DNA of 27,995 nucleotides from CALFXN01 sp964451935 (GCA_964451935.1 CAYVKE010000032.1:1-27995), one strand, 5' to 3'; counted from the stretch's first letter, positions 6,163 to 15,012 are shown. A program made the numbers and translations. Notes: generated by a model from the letters alone, not told the origin.

Positions 6163-8163
6163 TCACGCCTTCCGTTCCGTTCCCGGTCCCTTGTAGCCGA
6201 AACACAGCATCGTGATGTCGTCCGACTGATCGGCGCCGCCCACGAACGTGCGGATCCGCCCGCGCATCCGTTCGACGACAGCCTCGCTGCCCGGGTTCCC
6301 GGACGCCGTCTCGCCCAGCCAGTCCCGCACCCGGTCATCGCCGAGAAGTTCTTCGCGCTCGTTGAGCGCTTCGGTCACGCCGTCGGTGAACAGGAAGAGC
6401 GTGTCGCCGGGCTGAAGCACGCCCGCCCCCTCCTGGAACGGAACGCCGCCGATCGCGCCGACGAGCGGCCCCTTGACGCGCGGCAACGCGGTGACCGAGC
6501 CGCCCGAGATCTTCCACGGAGCCGGGTGCCCGCCGCACGCGTAACGGAAGCCGCCGTCGCGCAGGTCCACGGAGACGCAGAACAGCGTGACGAACATGCA
6601 CGCGTCGTTGCCTTCGATGATCCGGTCGTTGACGGCCGACAGAAGCGCGGCCGGTCCGTTCGCGGCGCCCTCCGGTTCGGAAGCGCAGCCGTTCATCGAG
6701 GAATAGGCCTTCATGAAGCTTCGCGTCACGGCCATGAAGAGCGCGGCCGGGACGCCCTTGCCCGACACGTCGCCGATGATGAGCAACAGATGGTTCGCGT
6801 CGGTCATGAAGAAGTCGTAGAAGTCGCCGCCGACCTCGCGGGCCGGTTCGAGAACGGCGAAGAGGTCGATCCGGTCGTCCTTCGGGAAGGGCGGGAAGGT
6901 CCGCGGAACCAGGCTCATCTGGATGGACCGCGCGATGTCGAGTTCGCTCTCGATGCGCTCGCGCGCCGCGGTCGTCGCGCGAAGCTCCTCGATGTGGACG
7001 AGCAGACTGTCGCGCATCGACGTGAACGACTCGGTCAGCAGCGCCACCTCGTCGTTGCCCGAGATCGGCGGCAGCGGCGCGTCCAGCCGCCCGGACGCAA
7101 GCAGCAGCGTCGCGTCCTTGAGCGACCGGATCGGACGGCTGATGCGGCTCGCGATGAAGAGCGACACCGCGAGCATCCCGGCCATTCCCGCGAGGCCGAG
7201 CAGGAACTGCGTCCGGCTCAGGCGGTTGACGCCCGCGAGGACTTCCTTCTCGGGAAAGACGATCCCGAGCGACCAGCCCATGCCCTCGATCGGCTGGTGC
7301 CAGACGAGGAGATGCCGGTCGCGCTTCCTGTCGTAGAACTTGAAGAGTCCCTTCTTCCCCTCGACCATCCGGCGTCCGAGTTCCCAGACTTCGGGGTTCC
7401 CGTCGGCCTCGGAGATCGTGAAGATCGTTTCCTTCATGATGGTCTCGCGCCACGGGTGCGACACCATCGTTCCGTTCGACGTGATCAGGAAGATGTACCC
7501 GTTGTTCCCGACGTTCATCGTCGAAATCACGTTCGTGAGCCAGTGAAGCTCGATCGACGCGCCGATGGACGCCAGGTAGCGCCAGTTCTCGTCGTAGATC
7601 GGGACGCAATAGTCCACGACCATCGAGCCCGTCCCCTCGTTGCCGAAGAAGGGCTCCGTCCAGACGGGCTTTCCGAGCTGGAGCGGGAGCTGGTACCAGT
7701 CCCACACGGTCCAGTCGTACACTTCGGCCAGGTTGCGCCAGCCGATGTTCGAATCCTGGCGGTAGACGAACGGACAGAAGTTGTCGAGCAGCGCGTCCCC
7801 CGTCTGGCGGGAGAACCCGACGAACAGCCCCGACACCTCGGGGTGCGGCTCGATCAGGGACTTCATGACGTCGCGAAGCTGCCCGGGGTCCGGCTTGAAG
7901 GACCGGAGGATCGTCGCCATGTCGTGCGTCACGGCCTCGGCCACGCGGGGGATCCTTCGGATCTTGCTCGCGGTGGCTTCGCCCAGGTTTTCGATGCGCG
8001 CGCGGAACTCCGCCTCCATCGCCCCGACCGAACTCACATAGCCGTAGGCGATGATCAGCAGGAAGATCAGGCCCACGCCCGCCATCGTCATGAGCGCGAG
8101 CTTTCCGGCGATCGAAAGTCCCGTCCGCGCGCTTCCGAGAAACGACGGCCGCTTACCGGGCAT
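6163..8163 (-). CDS. Membrane-anchored sensor PP2C-type (SpoIIE/RsbU-like) serine phosphatase
   Basis: 666 residues from the ATG at 8163 (GGAGG 9 bases upstream; it overlaps the stop of the preceding gene by 11 bases). Order: transmembrane helix about 16-40; extracytoplasmic Cache-like sensor about 45-290 with characteristic 'WYQLPLQLGKPVWTEPF' and 'GYIFLITSNGTMVSHP' segments; second transmembrane helix about 305-330; HAMP linker ('ASRISRPIRSLKDAT'); coiled coil; and a PP2C phosphatase domain about 430-660. The phosphatase has 'GGDFYDFF', 'GDVSGKGVPAALFMA', 'FTDGVTEALN' and 'SDDITM', which carry the metal-binding aspartates. Family role: dephosphorylates the phosphorylated STAS antagonist so that it can bind the anti-sigma kinase. 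The kinase and the STAS protein are encoded just upstream in the same operon. The sensor faces outside, so an external small molecule is the likely input. Confidence 0.93.
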   Translation of the reverse strand: MPGKRPSFLGSARTGLSIAGKLALMTMAGVGLIFLLIIAYGYVSSVGAMEAEFRARIENLGEATASKIRRIPRVAEAVTHDMATILRSFKPDPGQLRDVMKSLIEPHPEVSGLFVGFSRQTGDALLDNFCPFVYRQDSNIGWRNLAEVYDWTVWDWYQLPLQLGKPVWTEPFFGNEGTGSMVVDYCVPIYDENWRYLASIGASIELHWLTNVISTMNVGNNGYIFLITSNGTMVSHPWRETIMKETIFTISEADGNPEVWELGRRMVEGKKGLFKFYDRKRDRHLLVWHQPIEGMGWSLGIVFPEKEVLAGVNRLSRTQFLLGLAGMAGMLAVSLFIASRISRPIRSLKDATLLLASGRLDAPLPPISGNDEVALLTESFTSMRDSLLVHIEELRATTAARERIESELDIARSIQMSLVPRTFPPFPKDDRIDLFAVLEPAREVGGDFYDFFMTDANHLLLIIGDVSGKGVPAALFMAVTRSFMKAYSSMNGCASEPEGAANGPAALLSAVNDRIIEGNDACMFVTLFCVSVDLRDGGFRYACGGHPAPWKISGGSVTALPRVKGPLVGAIGGVPFQEGAGVLQPGDTLFLFTDGVTEALNEREELLGDDRVRDWLGETASGNPGSEAVVERMRGRIRTFVGGADQSDDITMLCFGYKGPGTERKA

Positions 8164-9244
8164 CGGGAGAGGCCTCCGCAGGGATTCGCGCCGCAGCTTC
8201 AAGACCGATCGGATGGAAGACGTCGTAGGAGACGTTCCACTGATCGCCGACGAACACCTCGTTCATCATCGCGACGGTGCTTTCGTAGGCGCTTCTCGAC
8301 AGGAGGCCGGGAGTCCAGGGGAGGACGCCCGATTCCGACGATTCCGGGAAAATGGACGGGAGGATCGACAGAAGCATGGAGCGCAGCAACAGCCTGTTGA
8401 CCGTGTAGCCCACCTCGTCGGCCAGCTTCATGATCAGGTCGACGGCCTCGTCCGGATGGGCCGCGGCGTACCGCCACCCTTCGAGCGACGCGTCCCGGAC
8501 GTCGCGGCACAGCTGCGGGTCGTCCTTCCACGTCGCTTCGAGGCAGTAGATCCCGTCCTCTGGGAAGTCGTACCCCTCCTCCCGAAGCGAGATCACCGTC
8601 AAATCCGAGGGACGGCGCCCCGCCTGAAGGATGCGGACGTACTCGTTGTACGACATCGCGTTGCACGCATCCACGGCGCCCCGCAGGAACAGATCCACGG
8701 AGAAAAACTGCGGGCGGACGACCGGCCAGATGCCCTTTGCGCCGAAAAGCTTCTTGTACGCGCCGGAAAAGTGGTCGCCCCAGAGGCTCATCTTTCGGCC
8801 GTTCAGATCCTTCACGGTCTTGATGCCGCTCTTCTTCTTCGCGACGATCAGGAGGTTGCTCCGGTTCACGATCTGCCCGACGTTCACGAGACGAAGCTCC
8901 TCCGAGCGAAAGCGAAGCGCCCCGGTCAGGAACATCGTCGAAAAGAGCGTCCGGCCGGACCGAAGCTCCTCGACGACGTCGACGTCCGCCCCGCCCCGCC
9001 GGATCTCCATGTCGATCCCGCGTTTCAGGAAGAAGCCCTTCTCCCGGGCCATGTAATACCCCGCGAACTGCGTCTGGGGGTACCAGTGCAACGTCATCGA
9101 CGCCGTCTTTTGCGCCTTCGGGGCTTCGTCCTCCACGGCGAAGGCAGCCCCCGCGACGAGCAGGAGAATCAGCGTCGACGCGACGAAGGCGACCGGCGGA
9201 CGAAACCGCCGCCGTGCGGTCGGGAACCTGTCGTCGGAACTCAT
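8153..9244 (-). CDS. NMT1/THI5-like ABC transporter substrate-binding protein
   Basis: 363 residues. An N-terminal hydrophobic signal ('VAFVASTLILLLVAGAAFA') is followed by a solute-binding fold of the NMT1/THI5 type: 'LHWYPQTQFAGYYMAREKGF' near the N-terminus, 'NLLIVAKKKSGIKTVKDLNG', and 'EATWKDDPQL'. Such proteins usually deliver thiamine-precursor-like or sulfonate-like ligands to an ABC permease, but no ATPase or permease gene is next to it. Instead it is locked into a partner-switching operon: its ATG overlaps the stop of the kinase gene (ATGA) and its stop lies inside the start region of the phosphatase gene. This suggests it works as a ligand receptor for the phosphatase sensor domain. 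That role is inferred from context only. Confidence 0.88.
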   Translation of the reverse strand: MSSDDRFPTARRRFRPPVAFVASTLILLLVAGAAFAVEDEAPKAQKTASMTLHWYPQTQFAGYYMAREKGFFLKRGIDMEIRRGGADVDVVEELRSGRTLFSTMFLTGALRFRSEELRLVNVGQIVNRSNLLIVAKKKSGIKTVKDLNGRKMSLWGDHFSGAYKKLFGAKGIWPVVRPQFFSVDLFLRGAVDACNAMSYNEYVRILQAGRRPSDLTVISLREEGYDFPEDGIYCLEATWKDDPQLCRDVRDASLEGWRYAAAHPDEAVDLIMKLADEVGYTVNRLLLRSMLLSILPSIFPESSESGVLPWTPGLLSRSAYESTVAMMNEVFVGDQWNVSYDVFHPIGLEAAARIPAEASPDAR

Positions 9245-9705
9245 TCGGGCTTCGTCACGACGATTCGCAGGCAGTTCAGACTGCCTCTCCGCGCATAGTG
9301 GACCTCATCCATGATCCGCCGCACGAGCAGGATTCCCAGTCCGCCGACGTCCCGCTCCATGAGCGGACGCGACACATCCGGATCCTCCGCCGCGAGCGGA
9401 TCGAACGGGACGCCGTTGTCGACGAACTCGACCGAAAAGGACGTCGGCGTGTCCTCGATGCGGATCGTGAGTTCCCCCGGAGGCGTCTGATAGGCGTACG
9501 AGCAGATGTTGACGATGATCTCCTCGAGGGCGAGGTCCAGATGGGAGACGCGCCTCGGGGGCAGGGTTCCCTCTTCAACCACGCCCATCACGAACTCGCG
9601 CATCTCTTCGAGATAATCCAGCGAAGCGGGCCACGTGCGCTCTCCCCTGGAAAACTCCGTGCAGCCTTCCCGTGCGTCCGCAGCAGGCCGACTCGAATCG
9701 TTCAT
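9241..9705 (-). CDS. RsbW-like anti-sigma factor serine kinase
   Basis: 154 residues with a GHKL-type ATPase fold. The N-box is 'DLALEEIIVNICSYAY' (Glu and Asn for ATP and magnesium), the G1 box is 'FVDNGVPFDP', and the G2 box is 'GGLGILLVRRIMD'. In this family the protein binds a target (often a sigma factor) and phosphorylates the STAS antagonist when free. About 25 extra residues precede the usual start of the domain. Overlap of 4 bases (ATGA) with the substrate-binding protein gene and an 18-base gap to the STAS gene indicate one operon. No sigma factor gene is in the window, so the target lies elsewhere or is another type of protein. Confidence 0.9.
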   Translation of the reverse strand: MNDSSRPAADAREGCTEFSRGERTWPASLDYLEEMREFVMGVVEEGTLPPRRVSHLDLALEEIIVNICSYAYQTPPGELTIRIEDTPTSFSVEFVDNGVPFDPLAAEDPDVSRPLMERDVGGLGILLVRRIMDEVHYARRGSLNCLRIVVTKPE

Positions 9706-9723
9706 ATCATTCTCCTCCGTTCC

Positions 9724-10056
9724 CTACTCGGGCAAAAGCGCGAGCGCGTCTTCCCGGCTCCGGGCGACCGGAAGAAAGCTGTCGAACCCGGAAACGCCGA
9801 AAACCTCTTCAACGACGCCGGACATCCCGAAAAGCACGAGCTTGCCCCCCTGGGGCAGCAGGCGTTTGGCGAGGACCAGAATGGATCGGAGCCCCGCGCT
9901 GCTGATGTACTCCAGGTCCGTGAAATCCAGAACCACATTGCGGCACTCCCAGGAGAGGGCCGTCTTTTCGAAATCCTGGGCCGCCTTCGTGTCGAGGCGC
10001 CCGGTCAGAAAGGCGACCCGCCCCTTCGCTTCATCCTCGAACTTCATATCGAACAT
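9724..10056 (-). CDS. STAS domain anti-sigma factor antagonist (RsbV/SpoIIAA-like)
   Basis: 110 residues, a single STAS domain. The conserved segment 'VVLDFTDLEYISSAGLRSIL' (about residues 41-60) contains the Ser52/Ser53 pair, one of which is the regulatory phosphorylation site in this family. It is the first gene of the operon, followed by kinase, substrate-binding protein and phosphatase. Unphosphorylated antagonist is expected to capture the kinase and release its partner. The ATG at 10056 is preceded by GGGAGTGA at good distance. Confidence 0.93.
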   Translation of the reverse strand: MFDMKFEDEAKGRVAFLTGRLDTKAAQDFEKTALSWECRNVVLDFTDLEYISSAGLRSILVLAKRLLPQGGKLVLFGMSGVVEEVFGVSGFDSFLPVARSREDALALLPE

Positions 10057-10356
10057 GCCGAATCACTCCCAACGAAAAGAATCGCCTGCGTACACCGGAA
10101 CCACCCTGCGCCCGACACGCAGCCGCGGACGACGAACCTGCAAAAGCAACGTTTTTCCGGAAATTTCCGCCCCGGAGGGGAGGAGAAGACGATGGCCCGA
10201 ACGAAGCGGCCGCCGAAAATTGGCTCTAGTAAAAAAAGAATTCGGTTCTTATAGATCATCCCATTATACGCAATCCGCGACATTACGGAATACGCCGAAC
10301 GAGAAATTCGTCATCCCGGCGCCGTTCCGTCCGGGGAGACGCCGACGCGCAAACGA
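10057..10356 (-). promoter_or_regulatory. Gene-free leader region of the partner-switching operon
   Basis: About 300 bases without a convincing gene. A perfect -10 TATAAT on the minus strand lies at 10268-10263, but no good -35 is seen 16-18 bases before it. If used, it would give a 5' leader of about 200 bases. Just downstream, on the minus strand, an A/T-rich short dyad (AAGAA/TTCTT) ends in a T run (plus-strand A run near 10230). I recognise no riboswitch class. Confidence 0.35.
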
Positions 10357-10394
10357 AGAGCGCCGCGAGGTCGGGGTCGACGTCGCGGCGCTCT
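10357..10394 (-). terminator. Strong hairpin after the lipoprotein gene
   Basis: Perfect 12-bp stem AGAGCGCCGCGA / TCGCGGCGCTCT (10357-10368 and 10383-10394) with a 14-base loop. On the minus strand it follows the stop at 10423; the T run after it is weak (TTCGTTTG). Confidence 0.75.
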
Positions 10395-10422
10395 GTCTTC
10401 CGCTTTTACGGCAGGAACGCCT

Positions 10423-12069
10423 TCAGTACGATACGCGATAGGGACCGACGAAGCTGTTGAACACCAGGTCTCCGTTGTTCAGGTATTGCAGGATCGCGTA
10501 GGCTCCGTTGCCGAACGTCTTGCGTCCGAAGATCGTCCTGTGGACCGTCGCCCCGGTCGTCCAGTCCATCCCGGTGACCTCCCAGCCGTCGGCGGCCGAA
10601 TAGCCGTTCACGAGCGCCATGCTCCCCAACCGGCTGTGGATGGGCACCATGCTCGTCGACGACACGTCGCTCCGGGCCCACACCGACGTCCACTCGTCGG
10701 CGACGGGATTCCACGCGAAGCGCTGCGCGCCCGTCGGCGGGGCGTACATCGGCCCCATCGCGGCCACACCGAGGATCTTGTTCGCGGTCGCGATATCGTA
10801 GGTCGCGGCGTTCGCGGGGATGTTGTTCACGACGAACGCGCCGTAGCCGCTGACGACGACCGACTGCTCCGACTGGATCCACTCGGGAACCGGCGAGAAG
10901 CCGCACGTCACCTGAATCTGCCCCGCGATGCGCCGGGACGCCGTCCCCGGCCTCTGGACGAACCCGTCCGGAATCGCGTCGCGCCAGAAGGCCACGAGCT
11001 TCATCTGCTTGCACCCGTCCGTGATCACGACGAGCTTGTCCGGGTCGGTTCCGAAGCCCATGAGCGTCGGCGTCGAGCCAGTCCCGAGGCCGAACTTGAT
11101 CATCGGCGGCACGGCGTCCGTCGGCGCGTCGTATGCGCTGACCCACGCGCCGTCCGCTTCGAGGGCCGAGAGCGTCGTCCCGGTCCAGACGTACTTTCGC
11201 ATGTATTTGTCCGTCGCGATGTAAATGCCGTTGTTCTCGTCCACCGCCATTGAGTTGTTCAACGTCTCTCCGGCCCCGAACGGTACGAACTGCGCCGTCG
11301 CGGGGTCGAGGCTCCGGTCGATCACGGCGAGACCGTTGCTGAAGCCTGCGAGAAGATGTCCGTCGTAGGTCATCGACAGCCCGAAGAGACGCACGCCGTC
11401 GACGATCGCCCCCTGGATCGACCGGATGTCCGCGATGCTGCGGACGACCGCGATCCCCGCCGAAGGATCGTTCGGATTCACGAGCGCGAACGCGTAGACG
11501 CCGTTTCCGTAATTCGCGTACAGGACGTTGTCGTTATCCACGGCCGAATACGTGGAATTCATGAGGCGAAAGCTGTACGCCTGCCCGTAGCTCGCCGAGA
11601 GGACCGCGTCGAGGTCCGCCGACGTCATCCCTTCGAGTTCCATCCCGCCGATCTGAAGGTGGACGGCGGGCGCTATCGGCCCGAGCGTCGGCGCCATGTA
11701 CGCGGGGGCGTTGATTCGCGCCTCCTCGATCCACTGCCCTCCCGACGACCGGATATAGGCGACCCGGTCCGTTCCGACGCCCCACATATACGATGCGTTC
11801 GTCGACGCGAGCGTGATGATGTTGACCGGCCCTCCGCAGACGATCGGGAAGTCCTCCGGAGAAACGCGGTACGTTCCATTGGGCGGACCGTAGGGGGTCG
11901 AATCGCTCTGCGACGGGTCGAAATGGGTGATCCCGTACAGGGCGGCGGACAGGAACGGATTCGTCGCCGGACCGTTGGCGACGTCAGCATCGTTCGAAGA
12001 GCATCCGGCCGCGACGAGTCCGACCAGGCACAAGAGCAGGATGGTTCCAAGACGGGCGTTGCGCTGCAT
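10423..12069 (-). CDS. Large exported lipoprotein, propeller-like, function unknown
   Basis: 548 residues. The ATG at 12069 has AGGAGG 8 bases upstream and opens a lipoprotein signal: 'TILLLCLVGLVAAGC', with the lipid-accepting Cys at residue 23. The mature part is rich in Gly, Thr and aromatic residues, with repeating strands such as 'NNSMAVDENNGIYIATD', 'SMTYDGHLLAGFSNGLAVID' and 'FGLGTGSTPTLMGFGTDPD'. These resemble blades of a beta-propeller; this is an impression, not a motif match. No catalytic signature and no Synergist-CTERM tail seen. It stands alone between two hairpin- and promoter-bounded units, divergent from the GntR regulator gene with a 257-base shared upstream region. It may be a surface sensor or binding protein, but this is unproven. 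Confidence 0.85.
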   Translation of the reverse strand: MQRNARLGTILLLCLVGLVAAGCSSNDADVANGPATNPFLSAALYGITHFDPSQSDSTPYGPPNGTYRVSPEDFPIVCGGPVNIITLASTNASYMWGVGTDRVAYIRSSGGQWIEEARINAPAYMAPTLGPIAPAVHLQIGGMELEGMTSADLDAVLSASYGQAYSFRLMNSTYSAVDNDNVLYANYGNGVYAFALVNPNDPSAGIAVVRSIADIRSIQGAIVDGVRLFGLSMTYDGHLLAGFSNGLAVIDRSLDPATAQFVPFGAGETLNNSMAVDENNGIYIATDKYMRKYVWTGTTLSALEADGAWVSAYDAPTDAVPPMIKFGLGTGSTPTLMGFGTDPDKLVVITDGCKQMKLVAFWRDAIPDGFVQRPGTASRRIAGQIQVTCGFSPVPEWIQSEQSVVVSGYGAFVVNNIPANAATYDIATANKILGVAAMGPMYAPPTGAQRFAWNPVADEWTSVWARSDVSSTSMVPIHSRLGSMALVNGYSAADGWEVTGMDWTTGATVHRTIFGRKTFGNGAYAILQYLNNGDLVFNSFVGPYRVSY

Positions 12070-12125
12070 GTGCTGCACCTCCTGATTCCGGGTATCCGCG
12101 ACGCGCTGTGCGCGGATTCGATTCA

Positions 12126-12154
12126 ATGGAACCACAGACGAAATAATTTGTCAA
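12126..12154 (-). promoter_or_regulatory. Promoter of the lipoprotein gene
   Basis: Minus strand: consensus -35 TTGACA (12154-12149), 17-bp spacer, weak -10 TTCCAT (12131-12126). It lies about 57 bases before the start codon. Confidence 0.5.
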
Positions 12155-12253
12155 TTTCGGGCCGGACGCGCGCGGCATGACGACGGCGAGCGAGCGGCCG
12201 GAGACGGACTCTTCGTATCGTTGTACGCGCTTTCGCGAATAGAGCGAATCGAT

Positions 12254-12292
12254 TTGACGTTTCGTCGCGCACGTGCTACCGTTGTCTGACAA
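12254..12292 (+). promoter_or_regulatory. Promoter and GntR/FadR-type operator before the regulator gene
   Basis: -35 TTGACG (12254-12259), 17-bp spacer, weak -10 TACCGT (12277-12282). Overlapping the -10/start region is TTGTCTGACAA (12282-12292). It fits the TnGTnnnACnA operator pattern known for FadR-subfamily GntR regulators, and it is also part of a larger dyad TGTCTG-ACAA-CAGACA. This points to autorepression. A 10-of-11 match occurs before tctC at 15013. Confidence 0.75.
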
Positions 12293-12326
12293 CAGACACG
12301 TAATTGCCCCGGGGAGGTCCGTTCCT

Positions 12327-13076
12327 ATGGACGTCATCGTTCCATTCCAGCGAAAAAACCGAAGCGACATCATCTACGACACGCTCCACGACCTGATCCG
12401 GAACGGCCGCTGGAAGCCCGGCGAGAAGTTCCCGACGGAGATGGAGCTGTGCAAGCTCTTCAATGTCGGGCGCTCCACCATCCGGGAGGCGCTCAATCAC
12501 CTGAAGGCGTCGAACCTCATCCACGTCGCGCCCGGCGTCGGCGCCTTCGTCACGAATCCGTCGGCCGTCGAGCAGAACATCCTCTCCCGCCACATCCCGG
12601 ACAGCCGGACCGCGCAGGAGCTGTACAACATCATCGAGTTCCGGATCTGCCTCGAACCCTCGACGACCTACCTCGCCTCCGAACGCATCCGTCCCGGCAT
12701 GGAGGAGGAGCTTCTAAAACTCGCCGGGGCCGTGGACGACCAACGCCTCACGCCGTCGGAATTCGCCGAAACGGACATCGCCTTCCACAGCTTCCTCGCC
12801 GAAATCGCCGGAAACCCCCTGTGCGTGGAGACCATGAACTACCTTCACACCACCTTCTACAAGCAGCAGATCGTCACGTCCCTCTTCTCGGAACGCAAGA
12901 AGACGGCCGCCCAGAGCCACATCGCGATCGCAAAAGCCGTCATCGATCACAACTCCAAACTTGCGGAAAAGGAAATGCGCGCCCATCTCTACAACACCCT
13001 CCAGTACCTCGAAAGCATCATCCGGGAAACGGAACTCCCGGAATCCCCAAAGAACCAGTCCGGAGGTGGATCATGA
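12327..13076 (+). CDS. GntR family regulator, FadR subfamily (FCD domain)
   Basis: 249 residues. The ATG at 12327 follows GGGGAGG by 9 bases. Residues about 12-75 are the winged helix-turn-helix ('GEKFPTEMELCKLFNVGRST' then 'IREALNHLKASNLI'). Residues about 95-235 are an all-helical FCD ligand domain with the usual metal-site residues: Asp and His in 'ETDIAFHSFLAEIAGN', His in 'QSHIAIAKAV', and His in 'EMRAHLYNTL'. FCD regulators usually bind organic acids or sugar acids, often through that metal. Its stop overlaps the start of the transketolase gene (ATGA), placing it at the head of the catabolic operon. Likely a ligand-released repressor of itself and of the transporter genes. Confidence 0.93.
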   Translation: MDVIVPFQRKNRSDIIYDTLHDLIRNGRWKPGEKFPTEMELCKLFNVGRSTIREALNHLKASNLIHVAPGVGAFVTNPSAVEQNILSRHIPDSRTAQELYNIIEFRICLEPSTTYLASERIRPGMEEELLKLAGAVDDQRLTPSEFAETDIAFHSFLAEIAGNPLCVETMNYLHTTFYKQQIVTSLFSERKKTAAQSHIAIAKAVIDHNSKLAEKEMRAHLYNTLQYLESIIRETELPESPKNQSGGGS

Positions 13077-13894
13077 ACACGGAAACGATTGCGGAACTGA
13101 AGGAAAAGGCGCGGGCCGTCCGGCTCGGAATCATCGACGCCCTCGGGATCGACAAGCGGGGACACCTCGGCGGCTCCTTGTCCTGCGCCGACATCGTCAC
13201 GGCGCTGTATTTCCACAAGATGCGCCACGATCCCCAAAACCGCTTCATGGCGAACCGCGACCGGTTCGTCATGAGCAAGGGACATTCGGTGCTCGCGCAG
13301 TACGCGGCGCTCGCCGAAGCGGGGTACTTCCCGAAGGAGACCCTCCATAAGACCAAGACGCTCGGCTGCTTCCTCCAGGGGCACCCGGAACGCGAGACGC
13401 CGGGCGTCGAGGCGAACACCGGCTCGCTCGGCCAGGGGCTCTCCATCGGCGTGGGCATGGCGCTCGGCGGCAGGCTCGACGGGCTCGACTACCACACGTG
13501 GGTCATCCTGGGCGACGGCGAACTCGCCGAAGGGCAGGTCTGGGAGGCGGCCACGGCCGCCGCGGCTTTCAAACTGGACACGCTCACGGCCATCGTCGAC
13601 ATGAACGGCATCCAGGCCGTCGGACGGACGCGCGACCGCTACGACCTCGGGGACATCCGGGGAAAATTCGCCGCGTTCGGATGGAAGACCTTCGAAATCG
13701 ACGGACATAATATGGAAGAGATCGTGAAAGCGCTCGACGAGGCGACCGCCGTCCGCGGCGTCCCCACGGTCATCGTCGCCCGGACCGTCAAGGGCAGGGG
13801 CGTCTCCTTCGCGGAAAACACGCACGCGTATCACAACAACCTGCTGACGAAAGAGCAGCAGGAACAGGCCCGGCGCGACATCCGGGCCATGTGA
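13073..13894 (+). CDS. Transketolase, N-terminal (thiamine diphosphate-binding) subunit
   Basis: 273 residues, the length of the separate N-terminal subunit of split transketolases. It contains the thiamine diphosphate motif beginning 'GDGELAEGQVWE' (GDG at 147) and ending with Asn178 in 'IVDMNG'. Conserved histidines occur in 'RGHLGGSLS' (31) and 'SKGHS' (71), and 'NTGSLGQGLSIGVGMA' is the usual cofactor loop. Together with the next gene it forms the complete enzyme, which moves two-carbon ketol units between sugars. Start by ATGA overlap with the GntR gene; ribosome site GGAGG 5-10 bases upstream. In this operon it probably serves a dedicated catabolic route rather than central metabolism, as the pair is co-regulated with a transporter. 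Confidence 0.95.
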   Translation: MNTETIAELKEKARAVRLGIIDALGIDKRGHLGGSLSCADIVTALYFHKMRHDPQNRFMANRDRFVMSKGHSVLAQYAALAEAGYFPKETLHKTKTLGCFLQGHPERETPGVEANTGSLGQGLSIGVGMALGGRLDGLDYHTWVILGDGELAEGQVWEAATAAAAFKLDTLTAIVDMNGIQAVGRTRDRYDLGDIRGKFAAFGWKTFEIDGHNMEEIVKALDEATAVRGVPTVIVARTVKGRGVSFAENTHAYHNNLLTKEQQEQARRDIRAM

Positions 13895-13908
13895 GGGGGA
13901 CGAAGGCC

Positions 13909-14850
13909 ATGTCGGCAAATCTCCGAACGGCATACGGCGAAGCGCTTCTCGCCCTCGCGAAGGAAAATCCCCGGATCGTGGCGCTCGACGCCGACCTGTG
14001 CGGCTCGACGCAATCCGTCGTCATCGAAAAGAACTTCCCCGAACGCTACTTCGAGATGGGCATCGGGGAACAGAACATGATCTCCGTCGCGGCGGGGCTC
14101 GCCCTCACGGGAAAGATCCCGTTCGCCCACTCCTTCTCGGTCTTCGCGTCGGGGCGCCCCTTCGACCAGATCCGGCAGGGGGTCTGCCTCCCGAACCTCA
14201 ACGTCAAGATCGTGGGATCGAGCTGCGGCCTCTCCGACTTCGCGGACGGAGCCACGCACCAGTCCATCGAGGACCTGGCCACGATGCGCATCCTGCCCCA
14301 CATGACCGTCTTCTGCCCGGCCGACGCGGTCGAGACGAAATGGACCGTCCGCGCCGCCGCGGCCATCGACGGCCCCGTGTACATCCGGCTCAACCGAAAC
14401 GACCTGCCGGTCGTCTTCGACGAATCGACCCCGTTCGAGGTGGGGAAACCCGTCGTCCTCAAGGACGGCGGCGACGTCGCACTCATCGGAACGGGCGTCA
14501 TGACCGCAATCGCCCTCGACGCGGCGGCGATTCTGGAAGCCCGGGGCGTCTCGACGCGCGTCATGCACCTTGGGACCGTCAAGCCGATATGCGCGAAGTC
14601 CCTTGCAGACGCCGTGAAGGGCGTTCGCGGGATCGTGACGTGCGAAGAGCACACCATTCTCGGCGGACTCGGCTCGGCGGTCGCGGAGACGCTCTGCGCG
14701 ACCCCCCTTCCGATGCGGATGGTCGGCATCGCGGACCGGTACGGCCAGTCGGCCGTCTGTTACGAGGAGCTTCTCGCCTGCTACGGCCTGACGAAAGAGG
14801 CCGTCGCGGATGCGGCGACGGATCTTCTCGCACCGGCTCCACGCGCCTGA
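13909..14850 (+). CDS. Transketolase, C-terminal (pyrimidine-binding) subunit
   Basis: 313 residues from the ATG at 13909 (GAGGGGG 9 bases upstream); a GTG at 13891 is a less likely start. It has the catalytic Glu54 in 'MGIGEQNMISVAAGLA', the typical segment that activates the cofactor pyrimidine, and the transketolase C-terminal fold ('GRPFDQIRQGVCLPNLNVKI', then 'GIVTCEEHTILGGLGSAVAE'). It lies 14 bases after the N-terminal subunit gene. Its 3' end is overlapped by a hairpin with a T8 run, so transcription may drop before the transporter genes. Confidence 0.95.
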   Translation: MSANLRTAYGEALLALAKENPRIVALDADLCGSTQSVVIEKNFPERYFEMGIGEQNMISVAAGLALTGKIPFAHSFSVFASGRPFDQIRQGVCLPNLNVKIVGSSCGLSDFADGATHQSIEDLATMRILPHMTVFCPADAVETKWTVRAAAAIDGPVYIRLNRNDLPVVFDESTPFEVGKPVVLKDGGDVALIGTGVMTAIALDAAAILEARGVSTRVMHLGTVKPICAKSLADAVKGVRGIVTCEEHTILGGLGSAVAETLCATPLPMRMVGIADRYGQSAVCYEELLACYGLTKEAVADAATDLLAPAPRA

Positions 14851-14875
14851 GTCGGGGCGCTGAACCGTTTTTTTT
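14834..14875 (+). terminator. Terminator or attenuator overlapping the end of the transketolase gene
   Basis: An interrupted hairpin (outer CGG/CCG, inner CGC-CC/GG-GCG, 14834-14867) is followed directly by eight T (14868-14875). The stem has several mismatches. It may separate enzyme-gene and transporter-gene expression. Confidence 0.55.
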
Positions 14876-15012
14876 CAGGGAACACGCTTTCAACAGCGGC
14901 GAAAGCGGCCGCCACACACACTGCGGGGAGGGATGCGTCCGGGAAGCAACCGATGTCAGTGACAATGCGGCAATGCGGGGTTTCAAGACTTCTGGCGCAC
15001 GAGAACCAATAC

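Noticed and set aside
6335..8400. Long alternative frames on both strands over the phosphatase gene
   Set aside because: Low-complexity shadow frames; the phosphatase frame carries all PP2C motifs in order.
10057..10350. A riboswitch in the long leader of the partner-switching operon
   Set aside because: Some hairpins can be drawn, but no conserved core of a known riboswitch class was recognised.
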